Of a stretch of 64,000 bases of DNA, positions 42,381 to 53,298 are shown one piece after another. Each line of letters starts with the position of its first letter. Position 1 is the stretch's first letter. The DNA comes from Zygaena filipendulae (Eukaryota > Arthropoda > Insecta > Lepidoptera > Zygaenidae), in the NCBI GenBank assembly GCA_907165275.2, contig CAJRBF020000001.1:62001-126000 (forward strand), read 5' to 3'. The notes beneath the pieces are model-generated. The model did not search any database. It was not told the DNA's origin and saw nothing but the letters and a program-made list of their open reading frames with translations. The position numbers were made by a program, and so were the translations under genes.

Positions 42381-42480
42381 GTAGTGTATTATTGGGCATT
42401 CTGCAACCCAGAGTGAGCGCAGCGAACGGTCGGTAGCGAAGCGGACGACTGGGGGGCCAGAATGCCCAATAATACACTAC
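42381..42480. repeat. 100-bp foldback element between P1 and BEL element D
   Basis: Perfect 23-bp inverted arms (42381-42403 and 42458-42480), GTAGTGTATTATTGGGCATT onward, around a 54-bp GC-rich centre with GCGAAGCGGAC. It sits in the RNase H frame of element D. A miniature foldback transposon is likely. Confidence 0.85.
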
Positions 42481-42489
42481 TAATGAGCA

Positions 42490-42990
42490 TTTTACCTTTT
42501 CTGTCAACCTTGCGGCAAGCAGCGCACCACACAACTCTAAACGAGGCACGGTTGCTGGTGTTGCTGTTTTTGTCGGAGTCACTCTTTGCGGTTATTAAGT
42601 GTACAGAAATTTTGTTATGATTGCTAATGAATTTAACGTACACACAAGCTGAATACGCTTGCATGGATGCGTCACTAAAGGTGTGAATCTCGATTAATAA
42701 CGGATAATCGGTCAGCACGTACCTTGGGATACGTAGGCTAGGTAAGTAACGTAATGAATTAATAATAATAATAATAATAATAAAAAATTTTATTGCCATC
42801 AAATAGGTGTACAAAAAAAAAAAAAATTAAAATTAAATTAATAAACTTTTTCCAGGTACATAGGATATCAGCAGGAATATTGCTGTCCCACATGATTTTT
42901 AAAGTCCATAATTTTTGAAGAATTATTTTTGCTATAAGGATGCATGGATTAATCAAACCCAACGGATCAAAGACCATAACAGATAAAATG
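42490..42990 (-). pseudogene. RNase H region of BEL/Pao element D, broken
   Basis: Pieces in several frames: FDPLGLINPC, WKKFI then NSLRYLPSLRIPRYV after a LINE tail insertion, HTFSDASMQAYSACV (RNase H start), and VPRLELCGALLAARL in another frame. It ends against the foldback at 42480; integrase is absent. Confidence 0.8.
42757..42840 (-). mobile_element. LINE tail, (AAT)n-ending fragment in element D
   Basis: On minus it reads TGTACACCTATTTGATGGCAATAAA and ends in (ATT)n. The same fragment is at 50650-50735. Flanked by TTATTAAT on both sides within the pol frame. It is a severely 5'-truncated non-LTR copy. Confidence 0.65.
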
Positions 42991-42996
42991 AGACGT

Positions 42997-44335
42997 TTAG
43001 TAACGGTTGTTTTTTTCTTTAATGTCTACTGAATACAACAACATATCTTGTTTGCAAGACCAGAGTAACCCTAGGGTCTTGGAGTACTCGTTATTGCTCA
43101 AGTTAAGTAAGCTATCGGCGTTATCTGTGTCTGAAATGATTTGATTGATTAAGTGTGGATTATTAGAGTACCACTTGCGCAAATGAAACTGAGCCGTTTT
43201 AAGTTGGTTTGACACGCCTGCACAGATGTGCACTAATTGCCTTTCTGACGAAGCACCTGTAATTAAGTCATCAACATAAAAGTCATGTTGAATGACTTCC
43301 GAAACAACCTCATCAGTACATTCTATACCTAACTGCTTCAAACATCTCGTCGCTAAGTAGGGAGCAGAGGCCGTGCCGTACGTTACGGTGTTTAATTTGT
43401 ATTGCTTGATCTGCTCGTGAGGCTCAAAACGCCACAAAATCTGCTGTAACTCACGTTGATCTGTCTTTATGTTTACCATACGGTACATTTTCTCAACATC
43501 CGCAGTGGCAACAAACTTATGTTGTCGAAATCTAATTAAAATACCTATAAGATCGTCCTGAACCGTAGGTCCGATCATTTGTATACTATTGAACGATAAG
43601 CCTGACGACGTCACTGCAGAGGCATCGAAAACAACGCGTAGTTTTGTTGACAAACTCGTCAAACGAAGAACACCATGATGCGGTAATAGGTAAGTATGTA
43701 AATCATTATTTGGATTTTTATTCTTGGTCATGTGACCTAGGGTAATGTATTCTCGAATAAAATCACAATATTGTGTTTTGAATAACGGATCTTTACTAAA
43801 TCTGCGTTCTAACGACAAAAATCGTGCTAATGCTTGCTCATAAGAATCGCCGAGTGAGTCAGGCGAGCGTTTCAAAGGGACTGCGATGTTGAAACGGCCG
43901 TCCGAGTCACGCGTAACGTTATCAATGAAGTGTTGTTCACACACCTGCTCCTCCTTAGATATCTGTTTGTAAGAAGGTACAGATTCGAACTCAAAAAACT
44001 TGTCTAATTGATAATCAATATGGTTATCACGCGATAATATAGCATGATTTCCTTTGCACAGCGGGCAAACATATGATCTATCGAGAGAGGACCGAGGACT
44101 CACGACTAACGAGTTATGACGATTATATGTTACATCACTATGCCTACGCTTAGTGTTTGACTTTTCCATGGTTTCAAAGAGATCTGCGCGATTTTTTAAG
44201 AATTCGTTAAAGTCAGCGAGAGTGGGCAAATCCTTTAATGTACTACGGTGGGTTTCCCACTCGCGATTGGTGACGGAATCTAACTTGCTAGTAGCTATAT
44301 GCACGATAAGCACATCCCAATGCTCAGTAGGTATA
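42997..44335 (-). pseudogene. Gag-Pol middle part of BEL/Pao element D, protease deleted
   Basis: Frame begins inside gag after the Helitron-like insertion (TEHWDVLIVHIATSKLDS), passes one zinc pair (CPLCKGNHA), then jumps to the segment just ahead of RT (LDKFFEFESVP). The rest of the knuckles and the retropepsin are gone without a frame break. RT follows: VVFDASAVTSSG, ADVEKMYRMV and the active site YVDD near 43270. The frame ends near 42997 after an A-run. Confidence 0.85.
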
Positions 44336-45453
44336 TTATATTATTTTATTATAATATATAAAGCTGGATTACCACTCACTCATTGACATAATTGTTCTCC
44401 CAGAAGGAGCATCTCTAGGTTGATATAATGTATGGAACATGTAGAGGGGATGTTTCGGTGATTATGGGAAAACCTCGACATCTTCGATTCCTGCTTCTCA
44501 TCAGGTAGTGAGTCGACTGCCCGCCGAAACTATCCATCGAAAGTGAAAACGTTTCTAACTAAATTTTATCCACACCTTGGGCAAATTTCAATAGTGTAAC
44601 TTTTTTTTCAAAATGGCGGAAAAAAACATGGCCGCCGAACAAAATTCAAACTCGATTATCTCCGAAACTAAAAGAGTCAGGTGGGGGGTGCTCAAACAAA
44701 TGTCATAGAGGTCAATGGGGGGCAACCGCCTGGCGTGGTAAAAATCCAAAATGGCGGATTCAAAATGGCGGCCGAAAAAAAAGTTGATCCGATCAGGGTG
44801 AGGTTCGGCATCCGGGGGTTTTTGGGGTCGCTGATGCCGAATATCGAATCAGTTTTTCGATTGCGTCATTTTTCAAAATGGCCGCCGAACATTAGTTGTT
44901 TGTATGGGGAAATTGTTTCGGCCCTGGCTCGGAAACTATCGGCCGTGGGTATTGAAAAAAAAATTGTACAGTTGGTGGTGCACTATCTTCTTCTATCGGG
45001 ATATAAACAATTCCAAGATGGCGGACGGATTCGAAATGGCTGGCGAAAAAAAGTTAAGCATAATTGTTCTCCCAGAAGGAGCATCTCTAGGTCGATATAA
45101 TGTATTTAAGATGTGGAAAGGAGGTTTCTGTGATTGTGGGAAAACCTTGACATCTTCGATTCCTGCTCCTCATCAGGTAGTGAGTTGACTGCCCGCCGAA
45201 ACTATCGATCAAAAGTAAAACTGTTACTTACAAAGTTTGATCCACACCTTGGGCAAATTTCAATAGTGAAACTTTTTTTTCAAAATGGCGGAAAAAATCA
45301 TGGCCGCCGAACAAAATTCAAACTCGATTATCTCCGAAACTAAAAGAGTCAGGTGGGGGGTGCTCGATCAAATAGAGGTCAATGGGGGGCAACCGGGCAC
45401 AGGGCGACCAAGCCTCGCGAGCTGCTTGCAGCTCGCGCACAGGGCGAATCTAG
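44336..45453 (+). mobile_element. Helitron-like element, first unit of a head-to-tail pair
   Basis: Begins in the AT-rich TTATTATAATATATAAAGCTGG region and ends with CTAG at 45450-45453, preceded by a hairpin (CGCGAGCTGC, 2-nt loop, GCAGCTCGCG). It abuts the next unit without spacer. Same family as 21893-23338. Confidence 0.7.
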
Positions 45454-46561
45454 TTATTATAATATATAAAGCTGGATTACCACTCACTCATTGACATAAT
45501 TGTTCTCTCAAAAGGAGCATCTCTAGGTCGATATAATGTATGGAACATGTAGAGGGGACGTTTCGGTGATTATGGGAAAACCTCGACATCTTCGATTCCT
45601 GCTTCTCATCAGGTAGTGAGTCGACTGCCCGCCGAAACTATCCATCGAAAGTGAAAACGTTTCTAACTAAATTTCATCCACACCTTGGGCAAATTTCAAT
45701 AGTGTAACTTTTTTTTCAAAATGGCGGAAAAAAACATGGCCGCCGAACAAAATTCAAACTCGATTATCTCCGAAACTAAAAGAGTCAGGTGGGGGGTGCT
45801 CAAACAAATGTCATAGAGGTCAATAGGGGGCAACCGCCTGGCGTGGTAAAAATCCAAAATGGCGGATTCAAAATGGCGGCTGAAAAAAAAGTTGATCCGA
45901 TCCGGGTGAGGTTCAGCATCCGGGGGTTTTTGGGGTCGCTGATGCCGAATATCGAATCAGTTTTTCGATTGCGTCATTTTTCAAGATGGCCGCCGAACAT
46001 TAGTTGTTTGTATGGGGAAATTGTTTCGGCCCTGGCTCGGAACTATCGGCCGTGGGTATTGAAAAAAAATTTGTACAGTTGGTGGTGCACTATCTTCTTC
46101 TATCGGGATATAAATAATTCCAAGATGGCGGACAGATTCGAAATGGCTGGCGAAAAAAAGTTAAGCATAATTGTTCTCCCAGAAGGAGCATCTCTAGGTC
46201 GATATAATGTATTTAAGATGTGGAAAGGAGGTTTCTGTGATTGTGGGAAAACCTTGACATCTTCGATTCCTGCTCCTCATCAGGTAGTGAGTTGACTGCC
46301 CGCCGAAACTATCCGTCAAAAGTAAAACTGTTACTTACAAAGTTTGATCCACACCTTGGGCAAATTTCAATAGTGAAACTTTTTTTTTCAAAATGGCGGA
46401 AAAAATCATGGCCGCCGAACAAAATTCAAACTCGATTATCTCCGAAACTAAAAGAGTCAGGTGGGGGGTGCTCGAACAAATTGAGGTCAATGGGGGGCAA
46501 CCGGGCACAGGGCGACCAAGCCTCGCGAGCTGCTCGCAGCTCGCGCACAGGGCGAATCTAG
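45454..46561 (+). mobile_element. Helitron-like element, second unit of the pair
   Basis: Same organisation; hairpin at 46524-46545, CTAG at 46558-46561. On the far side gag of element D resumes in frame. Host junction bases are GTATATTA at the left and TTAAGTG at the right, which is either no duplication or at most TTA. This fits Helitron insertion next to A/T or T/T. Confidence 0.72.
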
Positions 46562-47301
46562 TTAAGTGTTTTTAAAGCTCTAAGATTTTTATTTATTGTG
46601 TCAATCAGATTACGCAAAGCTTTAGAAGATTCTTTAGTCAATGTTTCAGTATTAAAAATTGCATGAACGTGATCATTGACCAAAAGTCTTTTGCAAAAAC
46701 GATCGCAAAGAAGATCCCAAGCGACTTCATAATTATCCGCCGAAAAATCCAGCGAACGTATAATCAGAGCTGCACTATCTTTTAAGGAAGCGCGCAAATA
46801 GTGAAACTTATTAACGTTCGGGATTGATGAATCAGAGTGTATAAGTGAGTTGAATGTGTCGTGAAACTCTAACCACTCATGATACTGACCCGAGAAGGTA
46901 GGTAAATGTATGGTAGGTAGTTTAAGTCTAGTCCCACCTCCAAGAGCACGAGCGGTACCCGCACTAGAACCTGTGCCTGACCCGGAGCAGTCGTGGGCAG
47001 GAGCCTGGTGCCGCGCCAACAGATCTCGGGCAAGCGCGACGTTTTGGAAATACTGGCTCTCGAACATTTCGCGCTCTGACAACAACTCCTCCTCTGTAAG
47101 TTGGGAAATAGTTTCTATTTGAGTTTGAATGTCATCATATTCGGTGTACAGTTCCTCTATTTTTGATAATCTAAGAGAAAGTTCGCTAATCAGGGGTCCA
47201 CTTGGCTTTTGAGAACTCTTTATTTGCTCTAAAAAATGTTTGAATAATGTAAGTTTACCTTTCATAGTAGCACGTTGCCTTTTTAAATCTTTTTCATCCA
47301 T
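46562..47301 (-). pseudogene. gag: Gag N-terminal part of BEL/Pao element D
   Basis: Begins MDEKDLKRQRATMKGKLTLF, coil, then DUF1759 (LPTFSGQYHEWLEFHDTF, FHYLRASLKDSAA, NLRALKTLN). Codons continue across the Helitron pair into 44335 with the frame kept, which fixes the insertion site. Confidence 0.88.
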
Positions 47302-48176
47302 GATGATTAATGAATAATAAAATAGTTACTTCAAGAATAAGCACAGACAGAGATGAAACGTTTAAGCAACAGTGGAACCAAATAAAATCAAAATAAAATC
47401 GGAAAAATACTTAAATTTTATGTGAAGCGAGCAGCGTAGTGAGGTTGCGATAAAGCGTGCGTAGTTAAGTACTAAGCTGAACAGCAAATGATGATCGGAA
47501 TGCGATGAGCTGAGCTTGGCCGTGACGGCCGATATGCGTAGCAATAGCAATAGATTAAGTAGGTATTTACCAAAGATCTGGAATGTAATCAAATTGTCAC
47601 CATTAATAATTTTATAAACACAGTTTATACAAATCGGTGTCTGATTTATGTGATTTAGGACCTCTGAAATATAAATGTATATACTTAATGTAAAATGGAA
47701 ATGTAAATATGTACGATAGTTTTAAGCCTTTATTAATTCTAGGACAGTATATAAGCTATTAAGCATATAATGAGGAATGGTTTTAGGATGAATAATGTAA
47801 ATATGATCTTATTTAATCACCTATATTATGAAATATTATGTAAGATATGGGAATACACTTGTAGGAAGGAAATTAAAACATCAGAGTGAGTTTTAAGCTG
47901 ATAGCTCAGAACAATAATTGTTCTGAGGCTGATAGGTGATGCAGAAAAGACAGTAGGTAATGCCTAATGAAAGTGGCAAATAGGGCAAAAAATAAGAAAA
48001 AGATTGGAACGAACTCACAATAACGCTACCGTCGTCGCAGGTTTTAATGGCGTCCTTTGAAGCACAATAGGTGTGATTTCTCTCCAAATCCTTAATAAGT
48101 AGTTGATATTTAATCCGAGTATCTTGGAAATATTCTTGACTGCTGATTCTTCTCAAAAATCCGTGAGATGGACCAA
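47302..48176 (-). other. Leader of BEL/Pao element D
   Basis: Non-coding 5' leader. A possible primer site TTGGTCCATCTCACGG follows the LTR at 48176. No other feature is seen. Confidence 0.5.
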
Positions 48177-48433
48177 TGTCGAGGAACTATAATCGTGTGT
48201 GGCCTGTCCAGTCGCGGTTGTATAAATTAAAGACAAAAACTAAGTAAATAAGTTACTTTTAATGCAGATTTTAGCAAGTACAGTAAATATAACATGAGCC
48301 GTGTGCTCTGACTCAAGCCGTATGATCAAGTAGTGGGGCGATGAAGTCAGCTGCGGTGTCCCGCCGATCCGTAGCATCGTCGTATGCTTGTGTGCTAGGT
48401 ATATGAATAAAGCACACATGCAAGTCGTCAACA
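48177..48433 (-). repeat. Probable 5' LTR of element D
   Basis: On minus it starts TGTTGACGAC and ends CCTCGACA, followed by the primer-site candidate. The upper end coincides with the point where gene X sequence begins. No partner LTR is in the window, so the limits rest on TG/CA, the primer site and that breakpoint. Confidence 0.55.
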
Positions 48434-48755
48434 GTGTTAAAAAGAGGAGCTTTGGCACCACATTCGTAGCCAGCAGGGAGCCGTTAAGGAAAACAACAAA
48501 GCTAATTAAACTTAGCATTACTGACGTAAGCAATCCAGAAAATTCGTTGGTGTTAGTGAAGGCTCAATATCCTGTTAAGGATGGAAGTGCAACAGATCAT
48601 ATTTTGGATGATGCTGAGGCATTAATTAACAAAATTTCAAAAACAATATGCGGCTATAGTGCATGTTTATACATGTAAAATAAATAAGTAAGATGAAGAA
48701 AATAACGTAGAGGAAGACAAAGTATGTTGGCAATCCAAGTCGATGGCGCTAGTGG
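48434..48755 (+). pseudogene. Fragment of Polinton-linked gene X, 3' part
   Basis: The last 80 or so codons (KRSFGTTFVASREPLRK to the end CGYSACLYM) and about 75 bp of 3' flank are nearly identical to 60690-61030 on the other strand. It is bounded on the left by the LTR of element D and on the right by unrelated sequence at 48756. A remnant of a third Polinton or of an independent repeat. Confidence 0.8.
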
Positions 48756-49510
48756 ACGCGACACGATAAACCGTGTATCGTGCGCTTTATCCATGTGGCG
48801 TTCACCTTATCCGCTGTCACAGACGTCAAGAGCGGTGACACTACGGGCGGTTGAAATATCATCGGAGTCGAGAAGAAACCGTTGCATCTACCTCGCGTCC
48901 GCACCTAACGTGTACCATACGTGTCGCTTATTACTCTTATAATTATTTATCATTATACTTATTATCCACTCGTTGGCAACATTTGGTCTATTCGAGCCGA
49001 ATTACATCATTCTGCGCGCCGCTCCTGAAGTCATCAGTTCAGGGTTACGAGCACTTGTGGGTACTACCAGCATACATAAAAGGAGTGGACGTCTTCGAGG
49101 AAAACGGCATCGCGACAGCAAGCTCATCATCGTCGTCAAATTGGCTGTCTTCGGTCATACTTCGTGGTGCATCAACGCAAAGTCTTCGCGCTAGCGGCTT
49201 TGCAGACATCAACGGAAACCGCAGTCAAACTTCATCGCATCATCGCATAATTCATCATCTTGCAGTCGTCTTGGAGCCGGGCAACATCACATCTACCTAC
49301 ATATCACGTCAACAATAAGAAGGAAAAAGCGATTCCAAGGACACAACCAAGTGAGATCGTTCCATATTTCCATCTTTCATATCATAATCATCATTCATCT
49401 TTCCTTCAGCTTCATTTGTATTGGCATCGCTGGACCGAGCGCATCGCTTTCGCAACCAACGGTTCATGCTTATCGCTTGTGCATAAAAACATAGCTACTT
49501 AGGTGTACAA
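48756..49510. other. Unassigned GC-richer stretch
   Basis: Several overlapping short ORFs, none recognised. It lies between the gene X fragment and the 3' side of BEL element E. Since E reads downwards to here, it may be part of E's 3' LTR (ending near 48756). Unproven. Confidence 0.3.
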
Positions 49511-49770
49511 ACTTAAATTTCTCTTAACAATAGGTATTAAATACAATCACAATATGACTTCAAAAAGTCATTAATAATTTCACCACATGTAGGGGCTGTT
49601 TGCTCCTGCATAGATTCAGTGACTTGTGGCTGTGGTCACTGGTTGATGCCCACGGGAAGGGTGGCCGAAAGTAAACGAGTACTTCTTGTTGTTGTCACCG
49701 TGGAACACGCCTTTTATTTCTGAGTTGTGGCCTTTTATACACATTTTTGTTGGTGGCGGGGGCATGCACG

Positions 49771-49844
49771 AGTAGCGCGATCAGCTAAGTTTAATCTGGG
49801 CCAAATTAGTAGCGCGATCAGCTAAGTTTAATCTGGGCCAAAAA
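49771..49844. repeat. 37-bp direct repeat, two copies
   Basis: Two adjacent copies (49771-49807, 49808-49844) of AGTAGCGCGATCAGCTAAG... differing at the last bases. They lie just 3' of the envelope stop of element E, in its 3' UTR or LTR. Confidence 0.9.
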
Positions 49845-49940
49845 TAGTGTCGAGCTAGCTCGTACATGCTGCCAAATTTAAGAAGAGAACAGGGGTTCGG
49901 GAAGACATTGTGATTGACTTAACTAACGTGAAACTTATGA

Positions 49941-50655
49941 TTATCTTAATCTATCAGGTGACGTTCCTCTGCTCACGGCGTGGTTCGAGGATGTCCCATC
50001 TTCTTGTCTTGCAGGTTGTCTAGGGTTCTCTTCGGATTGCTCTCGCGTGGTGATGAACCCAGTGTTGTTGGTTCCTGTTGTTGTTATTGGGGATGTTTGC
50101 CTGGATTCCGCTTCTAGTTGAACTTCGGGCTGTCTTCGGTTTCTGTATCTTATTCGGTGGCCTCCCCATACTATGACTGCTATCACTGCGATTCCCAGCA
50201 AGCTATACGTTAGATGATGGTGCACGTCGGAATTGTTTGTGCGCAGGTTGAGCGTCTCCTGTTGATCCTTCACCTCCTCTATCCGGTCCCTTAGGTCCCT
50301 TAGTTGGTCTTCATGCGTTTCTGGATGGAAGGTGATGTTGGACGAAATGTTGATGAAGTGATCGATGCCCGCGTCTGGTATATACCACTCATCTTCATTC
50401 ATGGTGATTTCGCTGTGGAAGTTGCTGTGCGATTGGATCACCTGATGGTCTCCTCGGAGAGTGCATCCTTCTGAGAGGTTTATGACCCCTATATTGCGTA
50501 GTGTTTGTGAAATTACGTTGTTTGGACAAAAAATGCGTGTGTGGCATTCCTCGCAGCACGTAAACACCCAAGAGGACTGACCTTGTAACGCGATCCATTC
50601 TTCCTTGCAATTTGCCACCTCTGTTTTGCAACTTGACGCCGTTGCCTTGTTGTTT
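49941..50655 (-). pseudogene. env: Envelope C-terminal part of element E
   Basis: Contains a Cys-rich segment (CEECHTRIFC), a coiled-coil stretch (LRDLRDRIEEVKDQQETLN), one transmembrane segment (LLGIAVIAVIVWGG) and a basic then Pro/Thr-rich cytoplasmic tail. This order suits the C-terminal half of baculovirus F-like insect envelope proteins. It is separated from the middle part by a LINE tail. Confidence 0.7.
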
Positions 50656-50735
50656 ATAATTTAATAATAATAATAATAAAATTGTTTATTGCCATCAAAA
50701 GGGTGTACAAAAAAATAAAAATTAAACTTAGCCAA
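50650..50735 (-). mobile_element. LINE tail, (AAT)n-ending fragment in env
   Basis: Same sequence as 42757-42840 (TGTACACCCTTTTGATGGCAATAAA, then ATT repeats on minus). It interrupts the envelope gene. Confidence 0.7.
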
Positions 50736-51640
50736 TTAAATCAATCCAAATAAAAAAAACAAAAAATTGGCAGTTGGCAATAGGAGTGCATTCAGCGTGT
50801 GCTGGATGAACATCCTTAATCCAGATTTGTGCTTCGCATAGCGTGTGCGATGTTTTGATGTCGTAGATCGGTAGGTTTAGGTTGCATAATACTGCATGTT
50901 TACTTGTCTGAGTGCATGCTTCGATATCTTTTTGTTCTAGTAATATTAGGAGATCTCTTTGAAGGTTGACTGCCCAATATTTAGCGGTTGACACGATGGT
51001 TACCATTTGTTGCCCCTTGATGTTGTGCAGCGGTATTGCATGCGTGAGTTCGTATTGTTCACTCGTAATTAGTGGTATTTTGACCTCGAATATGAAGAAT
51101 TCGTCTGTTAGTCGTACGTTTACTCGTGAAAGCTTGTACATTTTTCGAGTGCATTCACGGCTGTTTTTGCACGGTAATGAGTATCCTTTGGGAATCTGAC
51201 CGGATATTATGTTTAGCTGTCGTTCGAATTCATCTGGTTTGATCAAGTTCGTGTCGACGTGGCCGTTGCGGACGTCAGTGGCAAGATCTAAAAGTGTTTG
51301 CTGTACATGCCGTAAATTTGCTATGAACATGTTTGCGGCGAGTGCAGTAGTAATGAGGTAGATGGCATGTTCGTTTTCCGATCTTATCTCCGTTTCCGTT
51401 TGTTTGAGTTGTTGGCTGAAGATCGCCATCTGTGTGTTCATTATCCTTTCATTTCTTTTGAGCAGATTGTATTCGCCTTCAATGATCGACGTGTGTCGCT
51501 TGTAGAGAGTTAGAACGTGTTCTTCATTGGCTTGAATTCGTTGTATGTCCTTGCTGTATTTTTCGGCGGACCGTTCGTCCAAAACGCCGAATAGCGAGTT
51601 CGCAATGTATCCGATTCCGTTTATTAATCCTCTTTTTTGT
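50728..51640 (-). pseudogene. env: Envelope middle part (F-like fusion subunit) of element E
   Basis: Opens just after the frame break near 51640 with a basic cleavage-type cluster and a Gly-rich hydrophobic segment. A long helical heptad region follows (NEEHVLTLYKRHTSIIEGEY, QTETEIRSENE), then a Cys-containing domain. This is the layout of baculovirus F-like (Baculo_F) proteins. It has been displaced from the pol-env frame by an indel in an A-run and is cut at 50728 by a LINE tail. Not functional as it stands. Confidence 0.65.
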
Positions 51641-52922
51641 CGGTGGTAGTGAGATACGGCGCCTCATCCTTGCTGCTGCTGTCGAGATGGTTAATGTAAT
51701 TTTCTATGTTAGTCATGCTGTTCCAGTAACTTGACATGTTGTAGTAAATTACCATCTTCCATTCGTCTTGTATTATCTGCATGTCAGCGATTTTGTCGAA
51801 GAAAAGAAGCTTCATTGGGTTTAGTTCCGTTACGTTGATGAGATTGCCGGTGGTTGGTGTTATGCAAGTCACGAGTGTGCATAGTAGGGCCCAGCTGACG
51901 CAGTGAAGTGTATGTTTCGGTCTCCGCGGTTGTTTTTGTTGCTTAGGTTCGGGACCTGGAGACGTGTTGTCTGTAGTTGTGCTGCCTTCTCCCCCTTGTT
52001 CTATGGGTAAGCGAGCCAGTTTTGTCACTGGCCGTTTTATGTTGTTGCTTGTTTTTGTTTTTAATGTAACCACTCGTACTAGGCCATCGGCGCCGGGGTG
52101 AGTTGCCGTTACTCTCCCCATAAGCCATTTTGCGGGGGGAACGTGATCCTCCTTTATTAGAACCATGTCTCCAATATTAATGTTTTTTGTGGGTTGGCGC
52201 CATTTGCTGCGCGTTTGTAACGTTTGCAAGTACTCCCTGGACCATCTTTTCCAGAAGTCTCTGATCATTTTTTCAGTCAATCGCCATCTTTTGGTGAGGA
52301 TTATGTTATCGACTTCTACCGATGTCGGTGGTGCTAGGAGTGGCCCGCCGATAAGAAAGTGCCCTGGTGTCAAACATTCCAAGTCGTCGCTGTCGTTTGT
52401 TAGTGGGGTCAGTGGGCGAGAGTTGAGGCAAGCCTCTATTTGCGTGAGTAGTGTGGTAAATTCTTCAAATGTTAATTTTTGGTCTCCCAGGACTCGCTTG
52501 AGGTGGTATTTCATGCTTTTCACTGCAGCTTCCCAGAGCCCGCCAGCAGTCGGCCAGGCTGGCGCGTTGAAGTGCCACTCTATACCCCGATTCAAGATCT
52601 CGTTTATTAACTCGTTGTTGATGTACTGATCGTGTGCTTCCTTGCGTTCCTTTATAAACCGCCTAGCGGCTCCCACGAAGTTGGTGCCGTTATCACTATA
52701 CATGTGTAGTGGCGTCCCTCTGCGACTGCTGAATCGTTTGAAAGCGGCAAGAAAGGCCGTGGTGCTTAAATCTGAAACTAATTCTAGATGTGTGGCTTTC
52801 GTGCATAGGCAGATAAAAATTGCGATATATGCTTTGCAAGTCTTGATTCCTCTGCCTTTGTTAGCTTTGACTTCCACTTGTCCCGTGAAGTCAACGCCTG
52901 TGTGAGTGAATGGACGGGAGTA
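51624..52922 (-). pseudogene. Pol C-terminus (integrase) and envelope N-terminus of element E
   Basis: Starts within integrase (RPFTHTGVDFTGQV, first Asp), then YSDNGTNFVGA (second Asp) and GGLWEAAVKSMK (Glu). A DUF5641-type tail (MVLIKEDHVPPAKW) follows. In the same frame comes a linker rich in Gln, Pro and Lys and a hydrophobic signal-like segment (WALLCTLVTCITPTTG) that begins the envelope surface part. The frame ends at 51624. Pol and env are thus continuous, so env was probably expressed by splicing or processing in the parent element. Confidence 0.8.
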
Positions 52923-53024
52923 GGTATATATTGTATGTTCTGGACCACTTCGTTCTTTCGCAATGAGCGAGCTCGTGCTCGCTCGCGAAATCACTCCGAT
53001 GGTCCAGACCATACAATATATACC
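52923..53024. repeat. 102-bp foldback at the BEL E / Polinton P2 junction
   Basis: Near-perfect arms 52923-52947 and 53000-53024 (GGTATATATTGTATG, CTGGACCA and their complement) around a second palindrome GAGCGAGCTCGTGCTCGCTC. It may be a miniature foldback transposon or part of the P2 terminus. Confidence 0.8.
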
Positions 53025-53298
53025 AATCAAAATGATTCACTTGTCGGATCGATCATGCAAAAACAATTATCGCTCGCAAAATCATTCCAGTGGTCCAGGC
53101 CCTGGACCACACAATCAAAAAGATCTTCATTTGTCAGATCGATCATTTGTCAGATCAATTACAAAAGATTTATCTGTGGAATGATAATACAGCGAAATCC
53201 ATACCATGAAACGATTAGACGTCTGGTAGTTCTCATGTTTTGACTTAAAAATAAATGTAACTAATGAAATAGCACACTACTGACTTGACACGTGCATC
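53025..53298. other. Leader of Polinton P2
   Basis: Contains small direct and inverted repeats (GTCAGATCGATCATTTGTCAGATC; CCAGTGGTCCAGGCCCTGGACCAC). The last 70 bp before the ATPase ATG match the corresponding P1 segment (42279-42350), so a promoter may lie there. No coding content. Confidence 0.55.

Larger units (their letters stand above)
42490..48433 (-). mobile_element. BEL/Pao element D, 3'-truncated, with nested insertions
   Basis: 5' LTR at 48177-48433, leader, gag from 47301, pol to 42490. The 3' part (integrase, 3' LTR) is missing where it meets a foldback and Polinton P1. It contains two Helitron-like units and a LINE tail. Confidence 0.8.
49511..52922 (-). mobile_element. BEL/Pao element E with envelope gene, 5'-truncated
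   Basis: Integrase core, pol C-terminus and an F-type envelope in BEL order, minus strand. Gag, protease, RT and RNase H would lie above 52922 and are separated from it by Polinton P2. The 3' limit is uncertain. Confidence 0.75.

Noticed and set aside
44681..46575. Recurring ORFs (MGGAQTNVIEV..., MWENLDIFDSC...) as a small gene family
   Set aside because: They occur only inside the Helitron-like units, on whichever strand the unit lies, with arbitrary starts and ends. Composition follows GGCGGCC-type repeats and they match no domain.
51630..51645. Programmed frameshift in the envelope of element E at its A-run
   Set aside because: The phase is wrong: in the upstream frame the heptamer would be C AAA AAA, not X XXY YYZ. 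A simple indel in a homopolymer is more likely.
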